A stretch of DNA of 17,590 nucleotides, taken from Parachlorella kessleri. Lineage: Eukaryota > Chlorophyta > Trebouxiophyceae > Chlorellales > Chlorellaceae. Shown here piece by piece: positions 1 to 8,928 of the stretch (position 1 is its first letter; the number at the start of each line of letters is the position of its first letter). The DNA lies in NCBI GenBank assembly GCA_001598975.1, contig BBXU01000520.1:1-17590 (forward strand). Reading direction: 5' to 3'. The notes beneath the pieces were generated by a model. The model ran no database searches. It was not told the DNA's origin and was given only the letters and a program-made list of their open reading frames with translations. The position numbers were made by a program, and so were the translations under genes.

Positions 1-530
1 GGAGTACTCGGCCACCCGGGACCACGTCAGGTGCGTGCTTAGATGACGGCAGGGGTGGCAGCCCGGTAGCAGTGGGGGTGCCACGGACTTCTTCCAAGGG
101 CCACCTCTGCATCGACCAGGGGACCCTTAAGCGATCGGCATGGAGATGTGGGCGCCCTTTTTCTGCTGCCTTGAGCCCCAGGATACAACACCGCGATGAC
201 ATGAGTGATGCTCTCAACGTATGTGACCGTTCAGCACACTACCTCGCTCACATGACTAAGCTCCCATTTCCCCCCCGGCACACATATACACACACACCAT
301 CCTACCCCCCCCCCACCCCCCCCCCCCGGTTCGTCTGCAGGGATGACGTAGACGCCCTGCTGCTGCACTACTACCAGGAGGCGGCGCGGGCGCTGGAGGG
401 CGCCGGCCTCCGTGGCCCCAAGCGCCTGCGCTTCCTGGTGGAGGAGGAGGCGGGGCACCACGAGCTGGCGTGGTCATGGCGACTCACGGGCGCGCTTTCT
501 TTCCTGCTGGCGCCCTGGTGGGACGCGTGA
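1..530 (+). CDS. 3' end of a probable alpha/beta-hydrolase esterase (partial)
   Basis: Two exons are visible. Bases 1-30 read EYSATRDHV and end AG|GTGCGT. Exon 2 starts at 341 after tctgcag and runs to TGA at 528-530. The split codon AG|G restores Arg, giving 72 visible residues. The tail contains GHHELAWSWRL followed by a hydrophobic LTGALSFLLAPWW. A Gly-His-(His/Asn)-Glu-x-x-Trp motif followed by a hydrophobic helix is typical of the C-terminus of esterase D/Fes-type hydrolases (PF00756), where the His belongs to the catalytic triad. The nucleophile and acid residues would lie upstream of the window, so the family call rests on this tail alone and the substrate is unknown. The gene end is followed by more than 1.2 kb without a gene. 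Assignment of the frame and last intron is good; the function is a tentative inference. Confidence 0.55.
   Translation, partial: STRPPGTTSGACLDDGRGGSPVAVGVPRTSSKGHLCIDQGTLKRSAWRCGRPFSAALSPRIQHRDDMSDALNVCDRSAHYLAHMTKLPFPPRHTYTHTPSYPPPTPPPRFVCRDDVDALLLHYYQEAARALEGAGLRGPKRLRFLVEEEAGHHELAWSWRLTGALSFLLAPWWDA
264..327. repeat. C-homopolymer and CA-rich low-complexity tract in an intron
   Basis: A run of cytosines, a short CA repeat (cacacatatacacacacacc) and a second long broken run of cytosines lie just before the acceptor at 340. They form an extreme pyrimidine tract for that acceptor. Homopolymers of this length are also prone to assembly error. Confidence 0.8.
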
Positions 531-1775
531 GAGGGGGCGGCCTAAAATAACTGATACCTCATTAGCGAGGTAATGATGAGATGAAGCTGGCACACCCCAA
601 GCCGTCATTACTCCCTGGCTCGTGCCGCTGCTGGTGGGATGAACGGATAGAGCAGGGTGGGCAGGGAGCAGTCGCATGCAGGCATCTTGCTGTCTGTCTG
701 CCAGCCTGGGTGGTTACTAGCGCGAGGCGCCGCCCTGTGGCCCAACTCTTTGCACTGTGGTGTCGGCTTGTGTGGTCGAGGTGCGGCCTGAGGTACGTCA
801 GGCACAGTGAGGCGACATGTGGTGTGCCACTTGGGAGCCACTCGCCTGGGGCATGTATATTCTTCTAGGGATGCTGGGTTAGGGTGCCTCAAAAGTCCCA
901 GAAGGGGCACCTCGGGGCAAAGCAGGCATTCTACGAATGTATGTGGCATTACCCAATGCTCCTCTGAACGAGCCCTTTGACCTAATGCTCCCCCTTTTGT
1001 TGCAGCATTTGGTGTGCCCTTTGCCATGTGGTAGCACCGTGTAGCAACTGGTCGGCCTAGGATACTTATTACAATGTATTAACAGCTTTGATTGGTCCTT
1101 TTGCTCCTTCTGGCCTAGCTGTAGCACAGTAGGTAGCTAGCGACTCACCTCCTTGTCACCTTTGCACTTGCCTCGCCGAACTTCACTTTTGTATGCTGCA
1201 AAGTTGCTTTTGACTTGCCATGTATCTATTATCCATTTTGTTAGCCATGCCATCAATACGGCATGACTGTTTTCCTACCTGTTGGCCACGTACTTCCTTC
1301 GGTGTGCCTTCACAAATTTTGTTATGGGGTGGGTATATGCCTTCAAACGTATAGTGGCTTAGGGTTGATTTACGCATGGCCTCGTTGCAAACTTCTTGTC
1401 ACGGTAAACTGTTGGATATTCAGCATGCCGAGCTGCCGACCGTTCTTTGCTGGGAAGAAGCTTTTCTTGGAATGTGCTTGAAAGTGCTGCCATGGCATGC
1501 CAACGTAGGTTCTGTGGCAAACAGTGCAATGCACGAAAAGAGTTTGAAAAGGACGCTAGCATTCTAAATTTGCAAGCTTGACTACGCAGATTTCCCACCC
1601 CACTTGTTACGCCCCTATCTGAGACGTATCTCACGGTCCTATGTTGTCCAAAGCAGGCGCAGGGTCCTGCGCGCGCGTCAGGGCCATATGGCTTCAGGCC
1701 GAGCCCCCGACTGCTTTTCAGTTCGACCGCAAACTCCATCACCTCTAAGCCTGGCATCTGAGCGGCTGGCATGAC
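531..1775. other. Intergenic stretch: 3' UTR of the esterase and promoter of the fasciclin gene
   Basis: I see no supported gene in this 1.2 kb. Open frames on both strands have no recognisable motif, lack paired splice sites and are AT-richer than the neighbouring exons. The left part should be the 3' UTR of the upstream esterase, but I find no TGTAA word after its stop. The right part, from about 1570, should be the 5' UTR and promoter of the fasciclin gene; I could not identify a convincing TATA box. Confidence 0.6.
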
Positions 1776-3898
1776 ATGAGGTCCCGCTTGGGACTCTTGG
1801 CCTTGCTTGGCCTCGCGCACCTGGGTAAGTGCGAGAGCCACTTCCGGCTTCCATAAACCTCCTGTTGAGGTAACCACTACAGCGCTACCCCTGCTGGTAT
1901 ATGCAGCTGCTGCTCAGCTGCTCCCCAGGCCCACTCCCGTCAACACCAGCAGCGTACAAGAGGCGGTGGAGGGCTCCCTGGATGGGCAGGGCACTCCCTT
2001 CCAGTCCCTATTCATACCGCCACCCTCCCCCTCCCCGGCTTCTGCATCCGGGGCTCCCAAGAAATGCGTCCCTGTGCTGGACTTGGCAGCGCAGGCAGGC
2101 AACTTCACAGCCTTGATTGCCTCCTCACAGGTGAGCAGGCCAGGGCAGCCTTATGCCAGGAGCCTCCCCATCTTGATGTGGTCGAGAGGGTGGGTCCAGA
2201 AGCAGGCAGCATAGCGCCCATACTGCACAGCGTTGCTCATACGCACGCTTCAAGTGTCTTTCCCCTCCCGGGAGTCTCTCCTTCCCCGCACACATCCTCA
2301 AGCGCTCCTCAAAGTGTGGCCCACCACTCGGTGGTCCGTGGTGGGGACCACAGTCCAGACGCACCCACAGTCTGGACTGCAGGGGAACACCCGTTCTTGG
2401 TGCTCTGCTGCAGGCAGTTGGGCTGGACAAGTACCTAGATAGCCCTGCCACGCTGTGCCCCAGCGGCTGCACACTGTTTGCGCCCACAGACGAGGCCTTC
2501 AACCAGCTTCTTGATGACCAGCGCACTTCGGTGTCGGACTTTTTGGATAAGAAGGATGACCTAGCTGAGGTAAGAAAGAGTCTTAAGGTGGTAGTGGGTG
2601 ACTGCGTTGGTGTGGCGCAGTACTAGCTGGTGCTGCTAAGCCAGCTGGTACAAGGCCTTACAACCTTTAAGTGACACTGGTAACTGCCGCCTGTCGTCCT
2701 TGCTAGCCGTTGATGCTGAGAAGCAGGGCTGCAGGCTACTGTGGCATGTGGATCAGCGCCCACAGCCTGTCACCAGATGGTGCACGTAGAAATTTGGCAC
2801 ACCAGTGCTCAGTTGCGCTTGGTGACTTGGTTGGCTTCGAGCCTTCATTGACTCGGTAGCACAGGTTACCCAGCATCTTTCACCCTGCACCTGGACACTA
2901 TACTCCTCTATGGGCTGCTGGGTGCAGATACTCAGCTACCACATACTCCCACAGCTGCTGTTCACCGGACAGATGAGAGACAGCCAGGAGCTCAACACCC
3001 TGCTTACAGCAGCCGTGCAGCTCAACCGTGGCAGTAAATACCCTTCCAGCAGTGCCAAGAAGGCCTCTATGCTGCGGGTGAGCGAGGGGCCAGCAGTAGA
3101 GGTTTGACTTGGTGTCGCGGTTATGTCTAGATTGCAGCTGCCAGCAGGGGAGGTATGCCTTGGATTTCGCAGTTCATTCTAGTGGGCAGCTGCCAGCAGG
3201 AGAGGTAGGCCTTGAACGGGTAGTAATGTCTCATGTAAGCTGCCAGCGCCTGATAGCTAAGCACCCCTGGTGGACTTCCATGGAAGACTTGGTTTGTTAG
3301 TTCCCTGCGCCAGCCGCCTACGACTGCTTATCATAGCGATGCAGCCGTGGCGGCGTGCTCAGTGCGACAGCGGCTGCCTTTATTGTCTGTGTATTGTATG
3401 TTCTCTGCAGCTGGGCAAGCAACACGCCGTCAACAAGCTCCTTGGGAACTCTTCCGACATCATCACTGTCATTCCCTCGGGTGGCCCCTCAGCCAAGGTG
3501 GGTCGCTGCCAGCAGCTGGACCCTGCAGCATCCGAAAGGGCTATTCCTTACAACAGTTTGAATAAGAGTACGTGTTGTTGATGCCGGATGCGGCGTCTTG
3601 GAGGGCTGCAGCTTGCTCTACCCCAACAGGTGCCGCTTTTTGCGCTTGGGCAGCCGGGTTGTGCAATCATTGTGGTGCTGCAGGGCCACACGAGCTGCTG
3701 AGCACGCTGTGCTGGTGCATGCTGCAGATAGTCAGGGGAGACGTACCGGCCTGTTACTTCATAGTCCAAGTGGTGGACAAGGTGCTGCTGCCAGACCTGG
3801 GCGCTATCAACGGGACGGGGGGGATGGACAGTAACAAAGGGTCCATTGGTGGCACCCCAGGAGCGAGCATGCCGTACACTGTGGATGCTTCCAGCTGA
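1776..3898 (+). CDS. Secreted fasciclin (FAS1) domain protein
   Basis: Six exons, all junctions phase-consistent: 1776-1824, 1907-2130, 2414-2569, 2928-3077, 3411-3497 and 3728-3898, predicting 278 residues with TGA at 3896-3898. Residues 1-21 are a signal peptide (basic MRSR, a Leu-rich core, then small residues GAAA), so the product should enter the secretory pathway and reach the cell wall or surface. A proline/serine-rich linker precedes a single FAS1 domain. VLDLAAQAGNFTALI marks its start, TLFAPTDEAF (residues 111-120) is the conserved H1 box, ILSYHILP (144-151) follows, and DVPACYFIVQVVDKVLLP closes the H2 box. FAS1 domains act in cell adhesion and matrix contacts. There is no hydrophobic C-terminal tail, so no GPI anchor is suggested. 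ATG 1776 was chosen over ATG 1771, which runs directly into TGA. A short Ser/Gly-rich tail ends the protein. Confidence 0.88.
2321..2379. repeat. Cluster of nested inverted repeats in intron 2 of the fasciclin gene
   Basis: A perfect 10-base inverted repeat, cagtccagac at 2351-2360 and gtctggactg at 2370-2379, encloses a 9-base loop. Immediately before it are GTGGTCC (2331-2337) paired with GGACCAC (2345-2351), and CCACCAC (2321-2327) paired with GTGGTGG (2338-2344). The intronic RNA could fold into adjacent or competing hairpins. No coding content or target-site duplication is seen. Confidence 0.75.
3134..3214. repeat. Two-copy direct repeat in intron 4 of the fasciclin gene
   Basis: The sequence gcagctgccagcagg followed by (g/a)gaggta(t/g)gccttg occurs at 3134-3162 and again at 3186-3214, a 52-base period. 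The copies differ at two positions. A weaker third echo, agctgccagc, follows at 3238-3247. All lie between the donor at 3078 and the acceptor at 3410. Confidence 0.8.
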
Positions 3899-5014
3899 AT
3901 AGCGGCAGCCCCAAGTCTTACGAGGCAGTTCTACTATTTGCACAATATACCATATCAACCCATCTGTTGATAACAGTCCTGCTTTCACAACATGGGTTTT
4001 ACAAGCTCAAGCATCAATGTGCCTGCCTAACACTGATATTGAGGTTCAAGCACTTTTGCTGTTGAGTATTGTCGGAAGGGAGGGCTGTCCTGCTACTAGC
4101 CAATGCCACCTGGATCAGATGATGCAGCCTTCATGAGAGTCTGCCATATTTTTACAATTTTGTGCCCCAGCGGAAAACATGGAGTTTTGCAATTGTCAGA
4201 GCTTTCACCAGTGCATACAATCAAAGGTTAAAGCCAAGCCAAGGCAATGATGCAGCCCTTTGGGCAGCCCTTAAACTAGCAAGTTTGGGACACGGCAGAG
4301 TACAACTTGCAGCCACGCATGAGAAAGACAAAAAGGTAAGAGACATGAAGATGGGATAAGGCAACCTTGCACTGTGTGGGCAACAACATCATGTGTTTGG
4401 TACCAGGCAGGGACAATTATTTTGACACTAGTGGCTCCTAACAACAGGAAGATTAGAAACAGGGTCCTTACCAATGTGAGATTGGTGCGTGCATGTTTGC
4501 AGCAGTATCGCTGCCAAGAGTCAATGAGAAGCAGAGGCCCCATGCACAGTCCACTGGATGGCATTCGAAGGCCTTCTAACCTTCCAAGTTGAGACTCAGC
4601 AGGCAGCAGCCAACGCATCACATAAAGCGTGTTTGGAACACACAAAACGGTTCAAAAACTGTTGCCTAATGCACAAGAGCAAGGTTTGGTCACAAGCGAT
4701 GATCATGTCAAGGGGCGTACACAAATGGTGTTGTCCCTAGCAAGTCTGTGTCCTACCTGCAGTAAGACACCCATACGTAGCAGGTGCTGCTGGCTCACTC
4801 CACTGCTTCACCAACAACACACCTATGCGGGGCCTACCTAATGGGTAGTACTACCCGTAGTAGCTAGCCTATTTGGACCTGTTGAGTTCTCTCTCCATGT
4901 GCAGCACAGGCACATGACACGCTGAATATCAGTAGCTACCAATTCGCTTTTAACACTCAAAGTCACACGATGCAATGAAAGGCGAGGCAAGCCAGGGTTA
5001 CTCAATAGCGTGGC
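3899..5014. other. Gene-free interval between two convergent genes
   Basis: This holds the 3' UTR of the fasciclin gene and the end of the GATA gene's transcript on the other strand. It is visibly AT-richer than the flanking exons. Short open frames, such as those around 4162-4359 and 4374-4592 (+) and 4271-4645 (-), have no recognised motif and no partner exons. A perfect 14-base palindrome, gggtagtactaccc, sits at 4843-4856. I find no TGTAA word on the plus strand for the fasciclin transcript. Confidence 0.6.
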
Positions 5015-5019
5015 TTACA
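5015..5019 (-). terminator. Chlorophyte polyadenylation signal TGTAA for the GATA gene
   Basis: TTACA on the plus strand reads TGTAA on the minus strand, about 100 bases downstream of the GATA stop codon at 5116-5118. TGTAA is the usual polyadenylation signal of Chlamydomonas and related algae. Cleavage would be expected shortly beyond it, near 5000. Confidence 0.6.
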
Positions 5020-5115
5020 CAACACTCTGCACGCATCCCAGAGGGGCCCAGGCCAGTAACCTAGCAGCCCTTGCTCCCACCGCTGACAGTCTGCCAACCA
5101 CAAGATCCCGCCATC

Positions 5116-8100
5116 TCACGGCTGGGACGGCTGGAAGAAAGGCGAAGGGGCTGCCAGGAATATCGGCGCCATGACAGGCGGGGGCCCCGCCACCGCCTGT
5201 AGCTCAAACACCTGGCTGCCCTTCTTGACCAGGGCCCCTGCAGGCTGGGTCTTGGCAGGCTCTGGAGCAAGCAGCATCGCTGGACCTGCTGCACCCATAC
5301 CGGCCGCCACAGCTGGTTGCTGCTGGTGGGCCAGCCAGGCAGCCACAGCATCCCGGGCAGATTGCTGATCTGGCAGGGCAAAGCCACCAGCAGCGCCTCC
5401 AAGGCCAGCGGCTATAGCAGCTCCATGCCCACCCAGGAGAGCTGCTAGAAGGGCAGGGTTGATCAGCGCCAGGGCAGGACTGGTTGAGGGCGGCACTGAT
5501 GAAGAGGGCGCTACTGCTCGGCCGAGCTGGACAAAGGGCTCGCCCAGCAAACTGAGGTTTGCGGGTTGCAGCTGCTGCTGTTGTGACAAGGCACCCTGAA
5601 GCTCATTTATGACCAGATCGGGCGCAACCGCTAAGGGTGCAACAGTCTGCTGCTGCTGCTCTGCTTGCAACGCTGGTTGCTGCACACCTCCTGCCGCAGC
5701 TGCTGCCGCAGCCCTGCCGGCCTTGCCCGCCGGGGGCGCTGACACAGTGCGCGGCTTGTTCTTGTAACGGATGCCACGCCGAGGCTGCAAACACAAGTAC
5801 GGGCAATGGTTAGGTAAACTGAGCAAGCCATAGCAATCATTTTTAGTGGCTTGGCCAGGGCAGTGAGCAGGTGTCACACGCTTGTTGCATGCACTGGCAT
5901 CCCAGCAGCCTTGCAGGGCATGGCAGCACAGCTGTGGTGCTCCCTCAACCCTGCTTCTGACACTGCACCATCAAGCCACTGTCACCCAGCACGCTCGTCA
6001 ACTCACCACCAAAGGCTTCAGGGTGCCGTTGCGAAGCCACCGAGTGCCGCAGGCATTACAAAGCACAGGCGCGCTTGGCGGGCCCTTGCGCCACTGCGGT
6101 GAGTCGTAGGGGTGCTCACAGTCGGGGTTCATGCACGGGCCGTTTACCATATGGCCCCTCCCAATGGGACCTGCCACTGGCAGAGGAGCTGCAGTGACAG
6201 CTGCTGCACCACTTAGCGCCATGCCAGCCTGCAGTTGCTGGCTACCTCGCCTGCTCTCAGCTCGAGGCAAGTTAGCTGCCGGCCCAGGGCCCGGCTGCTC
6301 TAGCTGCTGTTGCCCGTCTGAGGAGGCCAGCACTGATGCTGCAGGCGCAGTTACAACCTCAACCGCCAGCACAGGGGCACCAGGGGGCGGGTGGCTCCAT
6401 GGTCCCAGAGCTGGGTCCTGCTGCTGGCACTGGCCAGCTTTAGTGGTGGCAGTGGCGCGCGTGGCAGCCCGGCTGCTGCGAGTGGCTGCGGCTGCCCGGC
6501 CAGCTGCATGCCTGCGGGGTGCTGGCACGTCCTCATAGTCCTCATCTTCACTGTTCCTGCTGCCAGCCGCTGCGCCGCCTACAATCACTGCATCCTCGGT
6601 GTCCTCTCCATCCACGTAGTCCTCCTCTGATTCACCCTCCGGCTGGAAGTAAGCCATGCCGTCTGCTGCTGGTGCTGTGCGCCCGACGCGCGCCCTTCCA
6701 GGCGAATGTGCCTGCTGCTGTTGGGAACTGCGCTTCTGGCGGGGGTTGCGGACTGGGGCCCGCTGAGGGGAGTTCCCAGGGGAGGCTCTTGCCTCCTCCT
6801 TGACGGTCTGCAGGGTCCTGCAAGCAGCGCAGTTAGAAAGGGGTGTTGAGCAAGATACTGTGGCCTGCAAGTGGGCCTGCCGTCCTAACTGTGGTTATGC
6901 GGATCAAACAGCCTCCTTATCCCGCAGGCAGCAGCTGTCATAAGTGGTGTCTGAAGGCAGGAGTGTTTCCATTCTCACAGGCAATCACTTCTTACCTAGA
7001 GTTTGCCATACTGGGGTCGAGCAGCTCACAGGTCTTCAGCAGGAAATGCAGCCCGTCAGGCTCTATACATCGGCCCCCATCGGCTGTGGTGATCACCCAG
7101 TCGCGGCCCTGTGGCAATATAAAGCTCTGACATGTTGACAAAGAGATAGAATGACATGCTGCAAACCATACGGCCACAGCTCCCTCGCATCCAAGCATAA
7201 GAATCAATACCATGGGAGTTACGCCTCACTATTGACGTGGTAAGCTACCCCATGCTCTTCCACTACAACAATGCCACTGAAGCACTAGCGTATCCACTCT
7301 GGCCACAGCGCTTGCAGAGTGAGGATTTGAGAGGGGCCTGAGGCAGCGGCAGTGCCCACTCCGATGCACTAACGCCATCCCAGCCAAGCGAGCGTGCTAC
7401 ACACCGGTCAAGCACAAAAGCTACCACCTACCTTGCGTTCCTTTGTGGGAGACGTGGTCAGGCTGCTGCGCCGCGACTTGCTGCCTCCCCTGGAGCCGTT
7501 GCTATTGCTGTCGTCGGAGTACTGGCGCTTGAGAGGCGGCTCCTCGCTGCCCTGCCGGCTCAGGCTGCCGCTGCGGGAGGGTGCCTTGGCCGGAGAGGAG
7601 GCTAAACTGCCTGGCATTGCGACGGGGTTGGAGTCTTTGTTGGCGCCATCGCTGGCCAGAGTTCCAGGCGGGTAGGCAGCGTTGATGAGTGGCGAGGCAG
7701 AGCCGCTGCACGGGCAACTAGCAGAAAAAGGTCTCTGAACTGACTGCAGAACCAGCATTGCGGCGTAGTCGGACCACAGTACAGTGCACAGACCGCAGAG
7801 CTGCAGTGATCTGCACAGGCCTCCATTTGACCGCCCCTTCACTTGTGCTGCCAGCCCAAGAACGTCCCCATACGTACTTGTGGTGCTGCCAGCTCTCCTG
7901 CCAAACTGTGTTCACCCGTAGGTCCGCGGTGGGTCTGCGCGGCTGCTTGGACACCAGTAGGCCAGCCTGCAGCAGCGACCGCTTCCTGTTTAAATAGTCC
8001 AGCCCCGCCAAACAGGAAGCTGGCTGTGGTGTGTGAGCTGTGAGCCATCTTGAGATATAGAACTGAGCCGGGGTAACCCACCTGCTCCGTGCTGGTGCCC

Positions 8101-8237
8101 TCATGCGAAAGCGCCTTGAGGTTTGTCTTCGCATCGAACTCCTGGGCCAGCCGGAAGCCCCCCGAGTTGGCCTGCTGGGCCAGCTCGCAAGGCACATGCG
8201 GCGGCCCCGGAGGACGGGACGCTGCCTGGGAGGCCAT
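5116..8237 (-). CDS. GATA-type zinc-finger protein (GATA26/27-like finger)
   Basis: Phase-consistent minus-strand exons: 8237-8082, 7981-7916, 7743-7432, 7126-6996, 6817-6007 and 5784-5116, predicting about 714 residues. The finger lies near residues 450-492 and has Cys 450, 455, 475 and 478, with SPQWRKGPP, VLCNACGTRW and NGTLKPLV. The last exon continues it as PRRGIRYKNKPR, a basic tail suited to DNA contact or nuclear import. The finger resembles plant GATA26/27 (TPLWRNGPPEKPVLCNACG), suggesting a nuclear transcription or chromatin factor; target genes are unknown. The rest is mostly disordered: Ser/Arg/Lys-rich (residues 75-178), acidic (EGESEEDYVDGEDTED), then Ala/Gln-rich. Exon 4 encodes a structured-looking block (WVITTADGGRCIEPDG, then LLKTCELLD) I cannot assign. 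Uncertain points are the start codon, the exon 2 acceptor (gaag|cgg fits the phase; aacag four bases earlier does not) and the exon 4 start (7126 or 7108, both in phase). A TGTAA signal follows the stop. Confidence 0.78.
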
Positions 8238-8928
8238 CGACAGGCCTCCTATAATATACCTGTGAGAAGCAGCGAGAGTAGGTCCACAGATCACTTCAAT
8301 CTCGCCGATCCCGATGGGGATAGGCGGGCCGCCAGGCGGGCCAACAGTCACGCCAAGGACCTCCAAGCACCTCTATCCAACTCTACAGCCACGGAAACAA
8401 AGGTAGCGCACCCCAATTGAGGGCACACCGACCCTCAACCGTCACGCTCTAGGCGGATGCACGAAAGAGATCCAACAACCCCAAGTCGTGTTTAGATAAA
8501 CGCCTAGTACTTTGGTCGCACCTGAACAGCTGGCGTCCCTCCTGCTGCTATATCCACACTGGCGGTTGAACCTGTCGATGAGCCCAGCGAACGCACTGCC
8601 GCGCAGCACCAATTAACCACCAAACTAGGCCGTCGCACCACAAATCCAATTGAAAGAACAACGGCGAAGGATGCAGCATCGGACATCGGTGCCCGCCAGC
8701 GCCAATTCCATTTGTACGAGTGAGCACTGCACCCCATTGCAGATCCAGCATCTGCAGCAGGCCACCCGGTACGCCACGCTGCAGGAGGCCTCCGAAACAG
8801 GACCAGATCAAGCAACAAGTAAAGCCATAAAGAAGGGTAGGCTCAAAACCCTTCTAGGCCTGGCCACAAAACAGTCGCACATACCGCTGCTGTCCTGTCC
8901 ACCTTGCAACAGCACCCAGCATAAAACC
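8238..8928. other. Interval between ASNSD1-like and GATA genes (3' UTR, promoter, perhaps a 5' exon)
   Basis: Both flanking genes are on the minus strand, so this should contain the ASNSD1-like 3' UTR and then the GATA promoter and 5' UTR. The GATA reading frame stays open upstream of its ATG to a TAG near 8382. That stretch reads as a plausible peptide (PPGGPPIPIGIGEIEVICGP) and could be part of a coding exon spliced to an unseen start. I find no TGTAA signal on the minus strand here, so where the ASNSD1-like transcript ends is unclear. Confidence 0.5.

Noticed and set aside
1359..1877. A 172-codon minus-strand open frame upstream of the fasciclin gene.
   Set aside because: It overlaps the fasciclin signal-peptide exon and first intron, has no motif, and its composition resembles intergenic DNA.
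3548..3988. A 146-codon minus-strand open frame over the last fasciclin exon.
   Set aside because: It overlaps the conserved FAS1 H2 box on the plus strand and shows no recognisable sequence of its own.
4162..4592. Short plus-strand frames in the AT-richer convergent interval, considered as a transposon fragment.
   Set aside because: There is no transposase or reverse-transcriptase motif, no terminal inverted repeat and no target-site duplication.
5171..6538. Plus-strand open frames of up to 135 codons over the GATA gene.
   Set aside because: They are mirror frames of the GC-rich, Ala/Gln-rich GATA exons on the other strand. They have no motif, and the minus-strand frame is supported by a zinc finger and phased introns.
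8504..8818. Minus-strand open frames between the ASNSD1-like and GATA genes that might be extra exons.
   Set aside because: I found no pair of splice sites joining them in phase to either gene and no family similarity. The ASNSD1 motifs are complete before this point.
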